This document shows, one piece after another, positions 1-5,223 of a stretch of 5,223 nt of DNA; positions within the stretch are counted from its first letter, which is position 1, and every line of letters begins with the position of its first letter. Position numbers and translations under genes: made by a program. This DNA is from Pseudomonadales bacterium (GTDB lineage Bacteria; Pseudomonadota; Gammaproteobacteria; Pseudomonadales; Moraxellaceae): NCBI GenBank assembly GCA_013043915.1, contig JABEVH010000139.1, positions 1-5,223 of the forward strand, given 5' to 3'. A model generated the notes under the pieces. The model worked only from the letters and a program-made list of their open reading frames with translations, did no database searches and was not told the origin of the DNA.

Positions 1-1832
1 CGTCCAGCCTTGCCAAATACGTGATCAACTTCGGGAATACTTTTGATCATACGATCCGTGATTTGCAGGAGGTGAGATGCCTGTTCTGCCGACATTCCGG
101 GTAAAGCTGAGGGCATGTATAACAGGGTGCCTTCATCCAGCGGAGGTAAAAACTCTCCTCCGATATGGGTCCAGGGCCACCAGGAACTCACTGCAATGAG
201 CAATGCACCAGCAATAGTCAGCATGGGGTGTCGTAGTACACCCTGCAACAGGGGTTGGTAGGCACGAATCAACCATCGGTTCAAGGGGTTGGAAGATTCT
301 GAAGCGATATCTCCACGTATCCAGTAGCCCATCAAGACAGGTACCACTGTGACCGCCAATAAGGCAGCTGCAGCCATCACCAGGGTTTTGGTGTAGGCGA
401 GGGGTGCGAACAGTTTTCCCTCTTGCCCTTGTAGGGTAAAAACAGGGATAAATGAAAACGTGATAATCAACAGGCTGAAGAAGAGGGCAGGGCCTACTTC
501 ACTGGCCGCCTCGGCGATGAGTTGCCAACGAGGTTCCCCCGTAAGAATTTGGCCTGGGTTATGTTGTTGCCAATGTTCTAGATGCCTATGGGCATTTTCA
601 ATCATGACCACGGCAGCATCTATCATCGCGCCTACAGCGATGGCGATACCACCCAGTGACATGATATTGGCATTAATACCCAAATAATTCATGACGATGA
701 AGGCCATCAATAACCCAAGTGGTAAGGATATGATGGCTACCAGGCTGGAGCGCAGATGCCCCAAAAATAGTAATGTCACCAAAGCGACCACGATAAATTC
801 TTCGATGAGCTTACGTTGCAAATTATCTACGGCGCGTTGAATTAACGCTGAACGGTCGTAGGTGGGCACAATCTCCACGCCGGGAGGCAGGCTTTTTTGT
901 AATTGAGCCAGACGAGCTTTGACTCCCTCCAGCGTGGTCATCGCATTTTTTCCAGAGCGTAAAAGGACAACCCCGCCAGCGACTTCACCACGCCCATCAA
1001 GTTCAGCAACACCTAGACGCATCTGTGGACCTATGCTGACACGGGCTACATCACCAATCCGCACCACCGTGCCATTGGGGCCGGTACGCAGAGGTACATC
1101 CCGAAAATCATCCAGGCTGCTTAAATAGCCATGAGCACGTACCATGAAGTCTGTCTGCGCCATTTCAATCACAGAACCACCTACTTCCTGGTTAGCCCGC
1201 TTCAGAGCATCAACCACCTCTTGGGTGGTGAGCTGTAGGCTGGCCAGTTTTACGGGATCCACCACAACCTGATATTGTTTGACCATGCCGCCTAGGCTGG
1301 CAACCTCAGCAACGTTAGGCACAGTTTTTAATTGGTAACGCAAAAACCAGTCCTGCAATGAACGCAATTGACTGATATCATGCTGCCCTGTGTGATCTAC
1401 CAAGGCATATTCATAGATCCAGCCTACGCCGGTCGCATCAGGACCCAATGATAGGTTGACCCCGGGCGGTAGCCGCCCCTGCACCTGACTTAATGACTCC
1501 AGAACACGTGAACGAGCCCAGTAAAGGTTAGTTCCCTCATCGAAAATAATATAGAGATAAGCATCTCCATAAAGTGAGTAGGAGCGTACCGTTTTAGCCA
1601 TGGGTACTGATAGCATCGCGGTAGCCAAGGGATAACTGACCTGGTCTTGCACCACGCCAGGAGGCTGCCCAGCAAACTGGGCTCGAACGATAACTTGGGT
1701 ATCAGACAGATCGGGCAGGGCATCGACGGGTACGGTGCGGACAGCCTCAATGCCAGCAGCTGCCAGCAGAGCAGCCAACATCAGCACCAGAATGCGGTTG
1801 CGTATGGAGGCTTGAATCAGCCAGGTCAGCAT
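1..1832 (-). CDS. cusA: CusA/SilA-type Cu(I)/Ag(I) RND efflux pump, inner-membrane subunit (C-terminal part outside window)
   Basis: This is the proton-driven pump of a CusCBA-type tripartite exporter. The frame is open without a stop or frameshift from ATG at 1832 to the left edge, giving 610 codons of a family about 1,040 residues long. TM1 is near residues 13-32. The first periplasmic porter region follows, with PVDALPDLSD near residue 35 and the family-typical GPDATGVGWIYEYAL near 139. TM2-TM6 lie at about 346-500, a further hydrophobic stretch at about 537-552, and the second periplasmic half begins with GGEFLPPLDEG. TM4 contains GAMIDAAVVMIENAH with Asp405, the proton-relay residue of E. 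coli CusA. Met271, 391, 403, 410, 486 and 501 match the CusA methionine relay, and Met573 matches one residue of its three-Met site; partners 623 and 672 are off the window. GGAGGG at 1839-1844 lies 6 nt before ATG, which overlaps the adaptor stop by one base (TAATG). The monovalent-metal assignment is strong; Cu versus Ag is not resolvable. Confidence 0.97.
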   Translation of the reverse strand, partial: MLTWLIQASIRNRILVLMLAALLAAAGIEAVRTVPVDALPDLSDTQVIVRAQFAGQPPGVVQDQVSYPLATAMLSVPMAKTVRSYSLYGDAYLYIIFDEGTNLYWARSRVLESLSQVQGRLPPGVNLSLGPDATGVGWIYEYALVDHTGQHDISQLRSLQDWFLRYQLKTVPNVAEVASLGGMVKQYQVVVDPVKLASLQLTTQEVVDALKRANQEVGGSVIEMAQTDFMVRAHGYLSSLDDFRDVPLRTGPNGTVVRIGDVARVSIGPQMRLGVAELDGRGEVAGGVVLLRSGKNAMTTLEGVKARLAQLQKSLPPGVEIVPTYDRSALIQRAVDNLQRKLIEEFIVVALVTLLFLGHLRSSLVAIISLPLGLLMAFIVMNYLGINANIMSLGGIAIAVGAMIDAAVVMIENAHRHLEHWQQHNPGQILTGEPRWQLIAEAASEVGPALFFSLLIITFSFIPVFTLQGQEGKLFAPLAYTKTLVMAAAALLAVTVVPVLMGYWIRGDIASESSNPLNRWLIRAYQPLLQGVLRHPMLTIAGALLIAVSSWWPWTHIGGEFLPPLDEGTLLYMPSALPGMSAEQASHLLQITDRMIKSIPEVDHVFGKAG

Positions 1833-3115
1833 TACATGCCCTCCATGGGAGGCATACCGCTCGCTGGAGAGGTAACTGCCGAGCCTCCGGGAAGTGGACG
1901 CACGGGAAGGTTTTCAAGACTGGCCTCTGAGTCCACCAGAAATTGACCCGAAAGAACGATGCGATCACCAGGTTGCAAGCCCTGAAGAATCTCAGTCATG
2001 CCACTAGATTCAGCACCTACACGTACCTCCACAGGCTGATAACGGTTATCTGGTTCTGCCAGAAAAACCAAGGAGCGCGTCCCCGTCATGAGCACGGCTT
2101 CACTGGGCACCAGAATATGTATGATTCCCTGCGGTTGTAACAACTGAACATGGGCATACATGCCTGGATGTAGACGATACCCAGGATTATCAACCTGTAT
2201 ACGAACGGTCAAGGTACGGCTGTTGTCATTGACAGCAGGTAAAATCTCCATGACCTGACCTTGGCAGTTGTTCTCTGGTGTCACACCATCAATCGTGATT
2301 TTGGCATATTGCCCCACATGCACGGCAGATGCCTGAGACTGGGGTATGGCAGCTTCTAGCCAAATGGTTTGCAACCCATTAATTCGTGCAATCGTTTGTC
2401 CTTGTTCAACCGTCATTCCTTCACGGATTTCCACAGACATCAGCACACCGCTACGAAGGGCACGTAAGGGCACGACATCATGCACTTGGCCATCGTGTTC
2501 TAAAGCCTTAATCTCTGTCGTACTCATGCCCAATTGCTGCAAGCGTTGATGTGCGGCAGCGGCTAGCTCAGGAAGTCCACGGTGACGCAGGGTTAGATCA
2601 TCAGCCTGGGCGGCCGCCCAGGCAGGAACCCGTAACCAGGCAAGGATATCACCGGTATGAACGAGATCGCCTACCGCATGAGGCGTAGCATGCTCGATAA
2701 ACCCTGCTGTTCTGGCCTGTAAAATACTGACATCACGATCGTTATAGGTGACCAGGGCTGTAGCTTCCAGATTCTTGGCAAGTATGCCTTGCTTGACCGT
2801 TCCTATGCGCATGCCTAAGGCCTGAACTTGAGCTCCGGAAATGGCTATACCCTGTGAGGATTTCTCTGAATTGTCGGCATATTTAGCGACCAATGCCATA
2901 TCCATATAGGGCGATTTACCCGGGTGATTAAAGTGCTGTTGTGGATTCATGGGGTCGTACCAGTACAGAACCTTGGGTGTCGTGGCGGTGATACTTGACC
3001 CGGCATGGGAGACGAGTATTGCCTTTGAGGCTGTGTATTGTCCCAGTGACCACATGGCGAGGGCGCCCATGACCATGGATAATAAACTGATGACTCCGAC
3101 GGTCCATGTTTTCAT
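1832..3115 (-). CDS. cusB: CusB-type periplasmic adaptor (membrane fusion protein) of a Cu/Ag efflux system
   Basis: This 427-residue adaptor links the pump to the outer-membrane channel and, in the characterised Cus system, also binds and passes on metal. Residues 1-25 form a basic start and one hydrophobic segment with no lipobox cysteine, so it is probably anchored by an uncleaved or cleaved N-terminal helix. The CusB metal site is plain: YWYDPM at 51-56 followed by PGKSPYMDM at 65-73 supplies Met56, Met71 and Met73, equivalent to E. coli CusB Met49/64/66 (precursor numbering). The barrel-sandwich halves are near 129-162 (QARTAGFIEH) and 214-247, separated by a short helical hairpin. The beta-barrel follows at about 250-330 and the membrane-proximal domain to about 400 (GQFLVDSEASL). 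The tail ends SGMPPMEGM, with Met421, 424 and 427. It is about 20 residues longer than E. coli CusB and has no fused CusF domain. GGAGGT at 3122-3127 lies 6 nt before ATG. The start overlaps the channel stop in ATGA, implying translational coupling. Confidence 0.96.
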   Translation of the reverse strand: MKTWTVGVISLLSMVMGALAMWSLGQYTASKAILVSHAGSSITATTPKVLYWYDPMNPQQHFNHPGKSPYMDMALVAKYADNSEKSSQGIAISGAQVQALGMRIGTVKQGILAKNLEATALVTYNDRDVSILQARTAGFIEHATPHAVGDLVHTGDILAWLRVPAWAAAQADDLTLRHRGLPELAAAAHQRLQQLGMSTTEIKALEHDGQVHDVVPLRALRSGVLMSVEIREGMTVEQGQTIARINGLQTIWLEAAIPQSQASAVHVGQYAKITIDGVTPENNCQGQVMEILPAVNDNSRTLTVRIQVDNPGYRLHPGMYAHVQLLQPQGIIHILVPSEAVLMTGTRSLVFLAEPDNRYQPVEVRVGAESSGMTEILQGLQPGDRIVLSGQFLVDSEASLENLPVRPLPGGSAVTSPASGMPPMEGM

Positions 3116-4362
3116 GGCTGTACCTCCATGGTGTCACATTGAAAATGAAGACGAGCAGCTAGCGTATCGCGCTGTTCACGGAGGTTGATACTTTGTAAAA
3201 GTAATCTTCTGCGTTGTGCTCGCGCAGCCAGCAGGTTATCTATTTCGACCGAACCAGCTTGGTAGTTAGCTACCATGAGACCAATTTTTTTCTGTACCCA
3301 GGGGAGGGATTCTTGTTGTAAACGCTGAACTTGATCATTAAGGCCTTGCCAGGTACTGATATCGCTATCAAGGGTGGCAGCATGTTCACGTTGCATATCC
3401 AGCAAGGTATCACGTGCATCGGTGAGGCGCTCCTGTTGCGCCATAACACGTGGTCCCTGGCGAGAGCCCTGAAAAACTGGCAAAGACATAGAAACTGTCA
3501 GAGAGACCATGTCAGCGTAGGAGGGACCTCGGTGTTGATAAGCCAAGTCCATGCCCCAGTCAGGATGGCGATCAGCTTCTGCTGAAGCGACACCGGCCTC
3601 TGCAGATTTTAAGGTGGCCTGAGCCAGCATTAAATCAGGATGATGCGAAAGCTGTTGATATAAATTATCACGCTGTACAGGCCATAGAGGAATTTTGCCC
3701 AGTAAGGGTTCACGCCCACGATCACCTACCAGGCGCACCAGTTGTGCTATGCGGCTACGTAGATCGCCTTGGGTTTGGTCCAGCTGATTATTAATTTCAG
3801 AGCCGTCAAGTCGAGCATCAATAGCATCAGTGGCTGGTCGGCGCCCTGCTGCAACTTGGTGATCCACCAAGGTAATCAATAGCCTATCATCATCCTGTTG
3901 TTCCTTTAAAATACTAAATCGTTGTTCCGTGTAATAACGTTGAATCCAGGCTTGGGCTGTTTGTACACGCAGGTCAACACGGGCCTTAGCTACATTGACA
4001 GCATCCTGATCTACGGTAGCCTCAACCTGAGCATGCTCAGCATGGCGTTTAGCTGGATTAGGCAGGTCTTGGGAAATGCCCACGACACGCATACTCATGG
4101 GGTCTTGTCCTGTGCTGAGGGCATTAACACCCCCCATGCTGCTTACCGGTATGTTAGATACACCTGAGTACAAACGCGGATCAGGCAAGGTACCTGCAGC
4201 CTGTTCAGCGGCCTGATCGCTGCGGTAGTTAGCTTCCCGGGCTTTAATTTCTGCAGAATAACCCAGGGCAGTTCTAATGGCCTGGTCCAAAGAAAGATCA
4301 GCCCAGGCTGGCCAACCCGTGACCACCAACACAAAACCCACCAAAATGTAACGGGCTTTCAT
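3112..4362 (-). CDS. TolC/CusC-family outer-membrane channel of the Cu/Ag efflux system
   Basis: This is the outer-membrane exit duct of the tripartite pump, 416 residues from the chosen start. A signal peptide (MKARYILVGF then VLVVTGWPAWA) ends in an A-W-A type I site, with predicted cleavage after residue 21. Mature sequence opens with DLSLDQAIRTAL, typical of the outer-membrane efflux protein repeat; a second repeat begins near residue 230 (NLYQQLSHHPDLMLAQA). Long Gln/Ala/Leu-rich heptad-like stretches at about 105-210 and 305-405 fit the alpha-helical barrel, and MVSLTVSMSLPVFQGSR near 285-301 is a beta-strand segment. DPMSMRVVGISQ near 87-98 is Met-rich and resembles metal-efflux members of the family. 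Unlike E. coli CusC there is no lipobox cysteine; the only cysteine is near the C-terminus. The reading frame extends upstream to an in-frame ATG at 4377 and a TTG at 4398, but 4362 gives the cleanest signal peptide. The adaptor and pump follow with overlapping stop and start codons. The family is certain; the cusC name is avoided because sequence outside family motifs was not compared. Confidence 0.95.
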   Translation of the reverse strand: MKARYILVGFVLVVTGWPAWADLSLDQAIRTALGYSAEIKAREANYRSDQAAEQAAGTLPDPRLYSGVSNIPVSSMGGVNALSTGQDPMSMRVVGISQDLPNPAKRHAEHAQVEATVDQDAVNVAKARVDLRVQTAQAWIQRYYTEQRFSILKEQQDDDRLLITLVDHQVAAGRRPATDAIDARLDGSEINNQLDQTQGDLRSRIAQLVRLVGDRGREPLLGKIPLWPVQRDNLYQQLSHHPDLMLAQATLKSAEAGVASAEADRHPDWGMDLAYQHRGPSYADMVSLTVSMSLPVFQGSRQGPRVMAQQERLTDARDTLLDMQREHAATLDSDISTWQGLNDQVQRLQQESLPWVQKKIGLMVANYQAGSVEIDNLLAARAQRRRLLLQSINLREQRDTLAARLHFQCDTMEVQP

Positions 4363-4366
4363 TATT

Positions 4367-4375
4367 CCACCCCCC
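4367..4375 (-). promoter_or_regulatory. G-rich ribosome binding site deciding the channel start
   Basis: Read on the minus strand, a run of six G followed by TGG ends 4 nt before ATG at 4362. It is an imperfect Shine-Dalgarno sequence, since GGTGG replaces GGAGG. A competing GGAG sits 5 nt before the in-frame ATG at 4377, which would add MGGGI to the N-terminus ahead of the basic signal-peptide start. I prefer 4362 because MKARY is a normal signal-peptide n-region, but the alternative start cannot be excluded. Confidence 0.45.
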
Positions 4376-4416
4376 ATAAGAACTCCGACATCCAGCAACT
4401 AACACATGCTGAAAAC

Positions 4417-4427
4417 TGGCTGAGCCA
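4417..4427. repeat. Short palindrome TGGCTGAGCCA
   Basis: Perfect 5-bp arms (TGGCT/AGCCA) surround one central base in the gap before the channel gene. On the minus strand it is preceded by TTGTT and followed by GTTTTC. As a hairpin it would be weak (4-bp stem, 3-nt loop). It might be a protein-binding half-site pair, an mRNA-processing site or chance. Confidence 0.25.
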
Positions 4428-4462
4428 AACAACTAGCCTAGCGACGAAGCAACCTAGGAGGG

Positions 4463-4828
4463 CTATTCTTGAAAACGCATGTAACGTAGGCGCGGGGGAG
4501 GAAAACGCAGCGGGCAGGGTTCCAGTCTGGGTAAGGCAGTCCTAGGGAGAACCAGACTCAACAGCCAAAATAGTAGAAAAATTAACGTATTTTCCCCGTG
4601 AACAAGATGGGTTTCATCGATAGCTTGTGTCCAGTGCTTATGGATATTCATGATGCTGATCTGTTCATGCTTATCCATAGGCATCACCATGCCACAGGGG
4701 CTGGCTTCATGGACTGCAGAAGTTAGCGATCCAAGCATGGGCAAGCACATGCCACGGCAAACTACGCCCGAGATCATCACCAGGACAATCCAATAACGTA
4801 ATAGCTTAGGCAAGTCCCGACGATACAT
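4463..4828 (-). CDS. Uncharacterised Met/His/Cys-rich small membrane protein at the head of the Cu/Ag efflux operon
   Basis: I do not recognise a named family for this 121-residue protein. It has a basic N-terminus (MYRRDLPKLLRY), a first hydrophobic segment at about 12-31 containing Cys24, Met27, Cys28 and Met31, and a polar loop at about 36-79. The loop is rich in soft-metal ligands: Cys45, Met47, Met49, Met51, His54, Met60, His63, His65, His74 and His77. A second strongly hydrophobic segment follows at about 81-95 (LIFLLFWLLSLVL), then an Arg/Pro-rich tail ending RYMRFQE. Basic residues at both ends place the termini in the cytoplasm and the ligand-rich loop in the periplasm. The first segment could instead be a signal peptide. 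GGAG at 4838-4841 lies 9 nt before ATG, and a promoter candidate lies just upstream. Its strand, position and composition suggest a copper/silver-handling accessory to the pump, perhaps a metal donor or sensor; that is inference. Coding status is likely but rests on composition, ribosome binding site and context. Confidence 0.62.
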   Translation of the reverse strand: MYRRDLPKLLRYWIVLVMISGVVCRGMCLPMLGSLTSAVHEASPCGMVMPMDKHEQISIMNIHKHWTQAIDETHLVHGENTLIFLLFWLLSLVLPRTALPRLEPCPLRFPPPRLRYMRFQE

Positions 4829-4854
4829 AGCGCCAAACTCCAGATCACAGAATC

Positions 4855-4883
4855 AATATGCAGAACTTCTGTAACCTCGTCAA
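4855..4883 (-). promoter_or_regulatory. Candidate sigma70 promoter for the efflux operon
   Basis: On the minus strand TTGACG (4883-4878, five of six consensus bases) is followed after exactly 17 nt by CATATT (4860-4855, four of six). Transcription would start near 4848, leaving a leader of about 20 nt that holds the GGAG of the small membrane protein gene. The -35 box and spacer are covered by inverted repeats, as expected for a regulated promoter. Hexamer matches alone can arise by chance, so confidence is moderate. Confidence 0.42.
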
Positions 4884-4903
4884 GTTCCAGTAAGAGAGTT
4901 CTG
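4861..4903. promoter_or_regulatory. Cluster of AGTTCTG-type repeats around the -35 region, possible operator
   Basis: Plus-strand CAGAACT at 4861-4867 and AGTTCTG at 4897-4903 are perfect 7-bp inverted arms. Between them CTGTAAC (4869-4875) and GTTCCAG (4884-4890) form a second inverted pair with 6 of 7 bases matching and an 8-nt centre over the -35 box. CAGAACTTCTG at 4861-4871 is itself an 11-base palindrome. Stated otherwise, an AGTTC(C/T)(A)G element occurs three times in 43 bp. The arrangement does not match the CusR/CopR, CueR or CsoR sites I know. A dimeric regulator binding here would compete with or position RNA polymerase; this is inferred from placement only. Confidence 0.35.
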
Positions 4904-4998
4904 AATAAACATCCCCATGGATAAATCCAGGGGCTTCTCGCGCAATTGGGTGAGTACGTAAATCCCTGCCGTTTCCATCCTTAAAGGTTCTGCGATAG

Positions 4999-5017
4999 AC
5001 CCCAATATTGACGGGGT
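4999..5017. repeat. GC-armed inverted repeat ACCCC-N9-GGGGT
   Basis: Perfect 5-bp arms at 4999-5003 and 5013-5017 flank a 9-nt AT-rich centre containing AATATT. It lies about 170 bp before the first gene. C-run/G-run dyads recall operators of CsoR-family copper regulators, but those normally have a much shorter centre, so the similarity is weak. No T-run follows on either strand, so it is not a terminator. Confidence 0.22.
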
Positions 5018-5087
5018 TATAAGCATGCAGTTGAACACATGTGAGCGCCCTCTTTCGATGTTTAACAACGAACATTCTCCTTCCTGA

Positions 5088-5109
5088 TCTTTCCATGCAT
5101 TAGGAAAGA
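5088..5109. repeat. Inverted repeat TCTTTCC-N8-GGAAAGA
   Basis: Perfect 7-bp arms at 5088-5094 and 5103-5109 surround an 8-nt centre that contains the palindrome ATGCAT. The total length of 22 bp is typical of sites for dimeric regulators. It sits about 260 bp upstream of the first gene, immediately beside the purine-rich AGGAAGGAGA. It could serve an upstream transcript or a leader ORF, or be a weak hairpin. No following T-run supports a terminator. Confidence 0.33.
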
Positions 5110-5186
5110 CAGGAGGGGGGCAAGCGAACGACGTTGGTTTTAATAACTAACCCGCATGAAGGCGAGCCGACGCCCCCGAGCATGAA

Positions 5187-5207
5187 AGCCTTTGCCTAGC
5201 AGAGGCT
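5187..5207. repeat. Imperfect hairpin near the right edge
   Basis: AGCCTTTGC (5187-5195) and GCAGAGGCT (5199-5207) pair over 9 bp with one T-G wobble and a 3-nt loop CTA. Read on the minus strand the hairpin is followed by TTCATG rather than a T-run, so as a rho-independent terminator it would be poor. It may be the 3' end structure of a transcript entering from the right, or chance. Confidence 0.25.
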
Positions 5208-5223
5208 GCTGCATCATGACGTC

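Larger units (their letters stand above)
4363..4462 (-). other. 100-bp gap between the small membrane protein gene and the channel gene
   Basis: This gap is the only untranslated interval inside the operon. It contains no convincing promoter: TTGCTT and TTGTTT hexamers occur on the minus strand, but neither has an acceptable -10 box 16-18 nt on. It contains an 11-base palindrome at 4417-4427 and three CTAG tetramers (4433-4436, 4438-4441, 4454-4457), with CCTAG repeated directly at 4437 and 4453. No hairpin followed by a T-run is present, so readthrough from the upstream gene is the simplest reading. Confidence 0.5.
4829..5223. other. Leader/upstream intergenic region without a supported gene
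   Basis: No RNA gene, transposase or recognisable protein is seen. Several minus-strand frames are open but overlap each other and match nothing I recognise: ATG 5096 or ATG 5075 to 4845, and TTG 5068 to 4880. The purine-rich AGGAAGGAGA at 5076-5085 directly precedes ATG 5075 and looks like a ribosome binding site, so a 76-residue product cannot be ruled out. At the right edge one minus-strand frame is open from 5223 to a TAA at 5140-5142 (27 codons ending AFMRVSY). It could be the tail of an upstream gene, but a second frame is also open there, to TAG at 5147. The region also holds the inverted repeats listed separately. Confidence 0.5.

Noticed and set aside
460..1128. Plus-strand open frames (460-687 and 919-1128) opposite the pump gene
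   Set aside because: They lie antisense to conserved pump coding sequence, show Ser/Thr/Pro-rich composition typical of reverse-complement reading, and have no family features.
1747..1968. Minus-strand frame overlapping the adaptor/pump junction
   Set aside because: It is an out-of-frame shadow of the well-supported adaptor and pump genes.
4363..4398. TTG start at 4398 for the channel gene
   Set aside because: It would put a non-signal-like segment (LDVGVLMGGGI) before the basic MKAR start of a clean signal peptide. ATG 4362 is preferred, with ATG 4377 as the alternative.
4999..5017. CsoR-type operator
   Set aside because: The 9-nt AT-rich centre is too long compared with the C-run/G-run operators of that family, and no csoR gene is in view.
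5016..5044. Second promoter with -10 box TATAAC (5021-5016, minus strand)
   Set aside because: The -10 is good, but no acceptable -35 hexamer lies 16-19 nt upstream and there is no TGn extension in register.
4845..5096. 83-residue minus-strand open frame as a gene
   Set aside because: No recognisable motif or family, a competing overlapping open frame, and it ends within the best promoter candidate. It is kept only as a low-interest finding.
5187..5212. Rho-independent terminator of an upstream gene
   Set aside because: The stem is imperfect and no T-run follows on either strand.
5140..5223. C-terminal end of an upstream minus-strand gene
   Set aside because: Only 27 codons are visible, another frame is also open to the edge, and no motif is recognisable, so coding status cannot be supported.

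Overview
The window holds the front of a heavy-metal efflux operon, read entirely on the minus strand (right to left). The system is a tripartite RND exporter of the Cus/Sil type, which moves Cu(I) and Ag(I) across the Gram-negative envelope. The genes fit a proteobacterium. GC content is near one half in the few lines I counted, and nothing in the sequence fixes the genus.

Layout in order of transcription: 5223-4829 is a leader or intergenic stretch with no gene I can defend. It carries several inverted repeats and a good sigma70-type promoter candidate (4855-4883) just before the first gene. 4828-4463 encodes an unrecognised 121-residue membrane protein rich in Met, His and Cys. A 100-bp gap follows. 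4362-3112 encodes a TolC/CusC-type outer-membrane channel, 3115-1832 a CusB-type periplasmic adaptor, and 1832-1 the first 610 residues of a CusA-type pump whose remainder lies beyond the left edge. The three pump genes are tightly coupled by a 4-base ATGA overlap (channel/adaptor) and a 1-base TAATG overlap (adaptor/pump).

How they work together: the pump takes metal from the periplasm, and possibly the cytoplasm, using proton-motive force. The adaptor binds metal through three methionines and seals the pump to the channel, and the channel carries metal across the outer membrane. Residue numbering of the pump matches E. coli CusA exactly, as recalled: the proton-relay Asp405 and the export methionines 271, 391, 403, 410, 486, 501 and 573 are all at the same positions. 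This argues strongly for monovalent Cu/Ag rather than Zn/Co/Ni.

The most interesting parts are the small Met/His/Cys membrane protein that leads the operon in a window with no recognisable CusF metallochaperone, and the unfamiliar repeat cluster around its promoter. No CusRS, CueR or CsoR regulator gene is in view. No RNA gene, CRISPR array, transposase or insertion sequence was seen.
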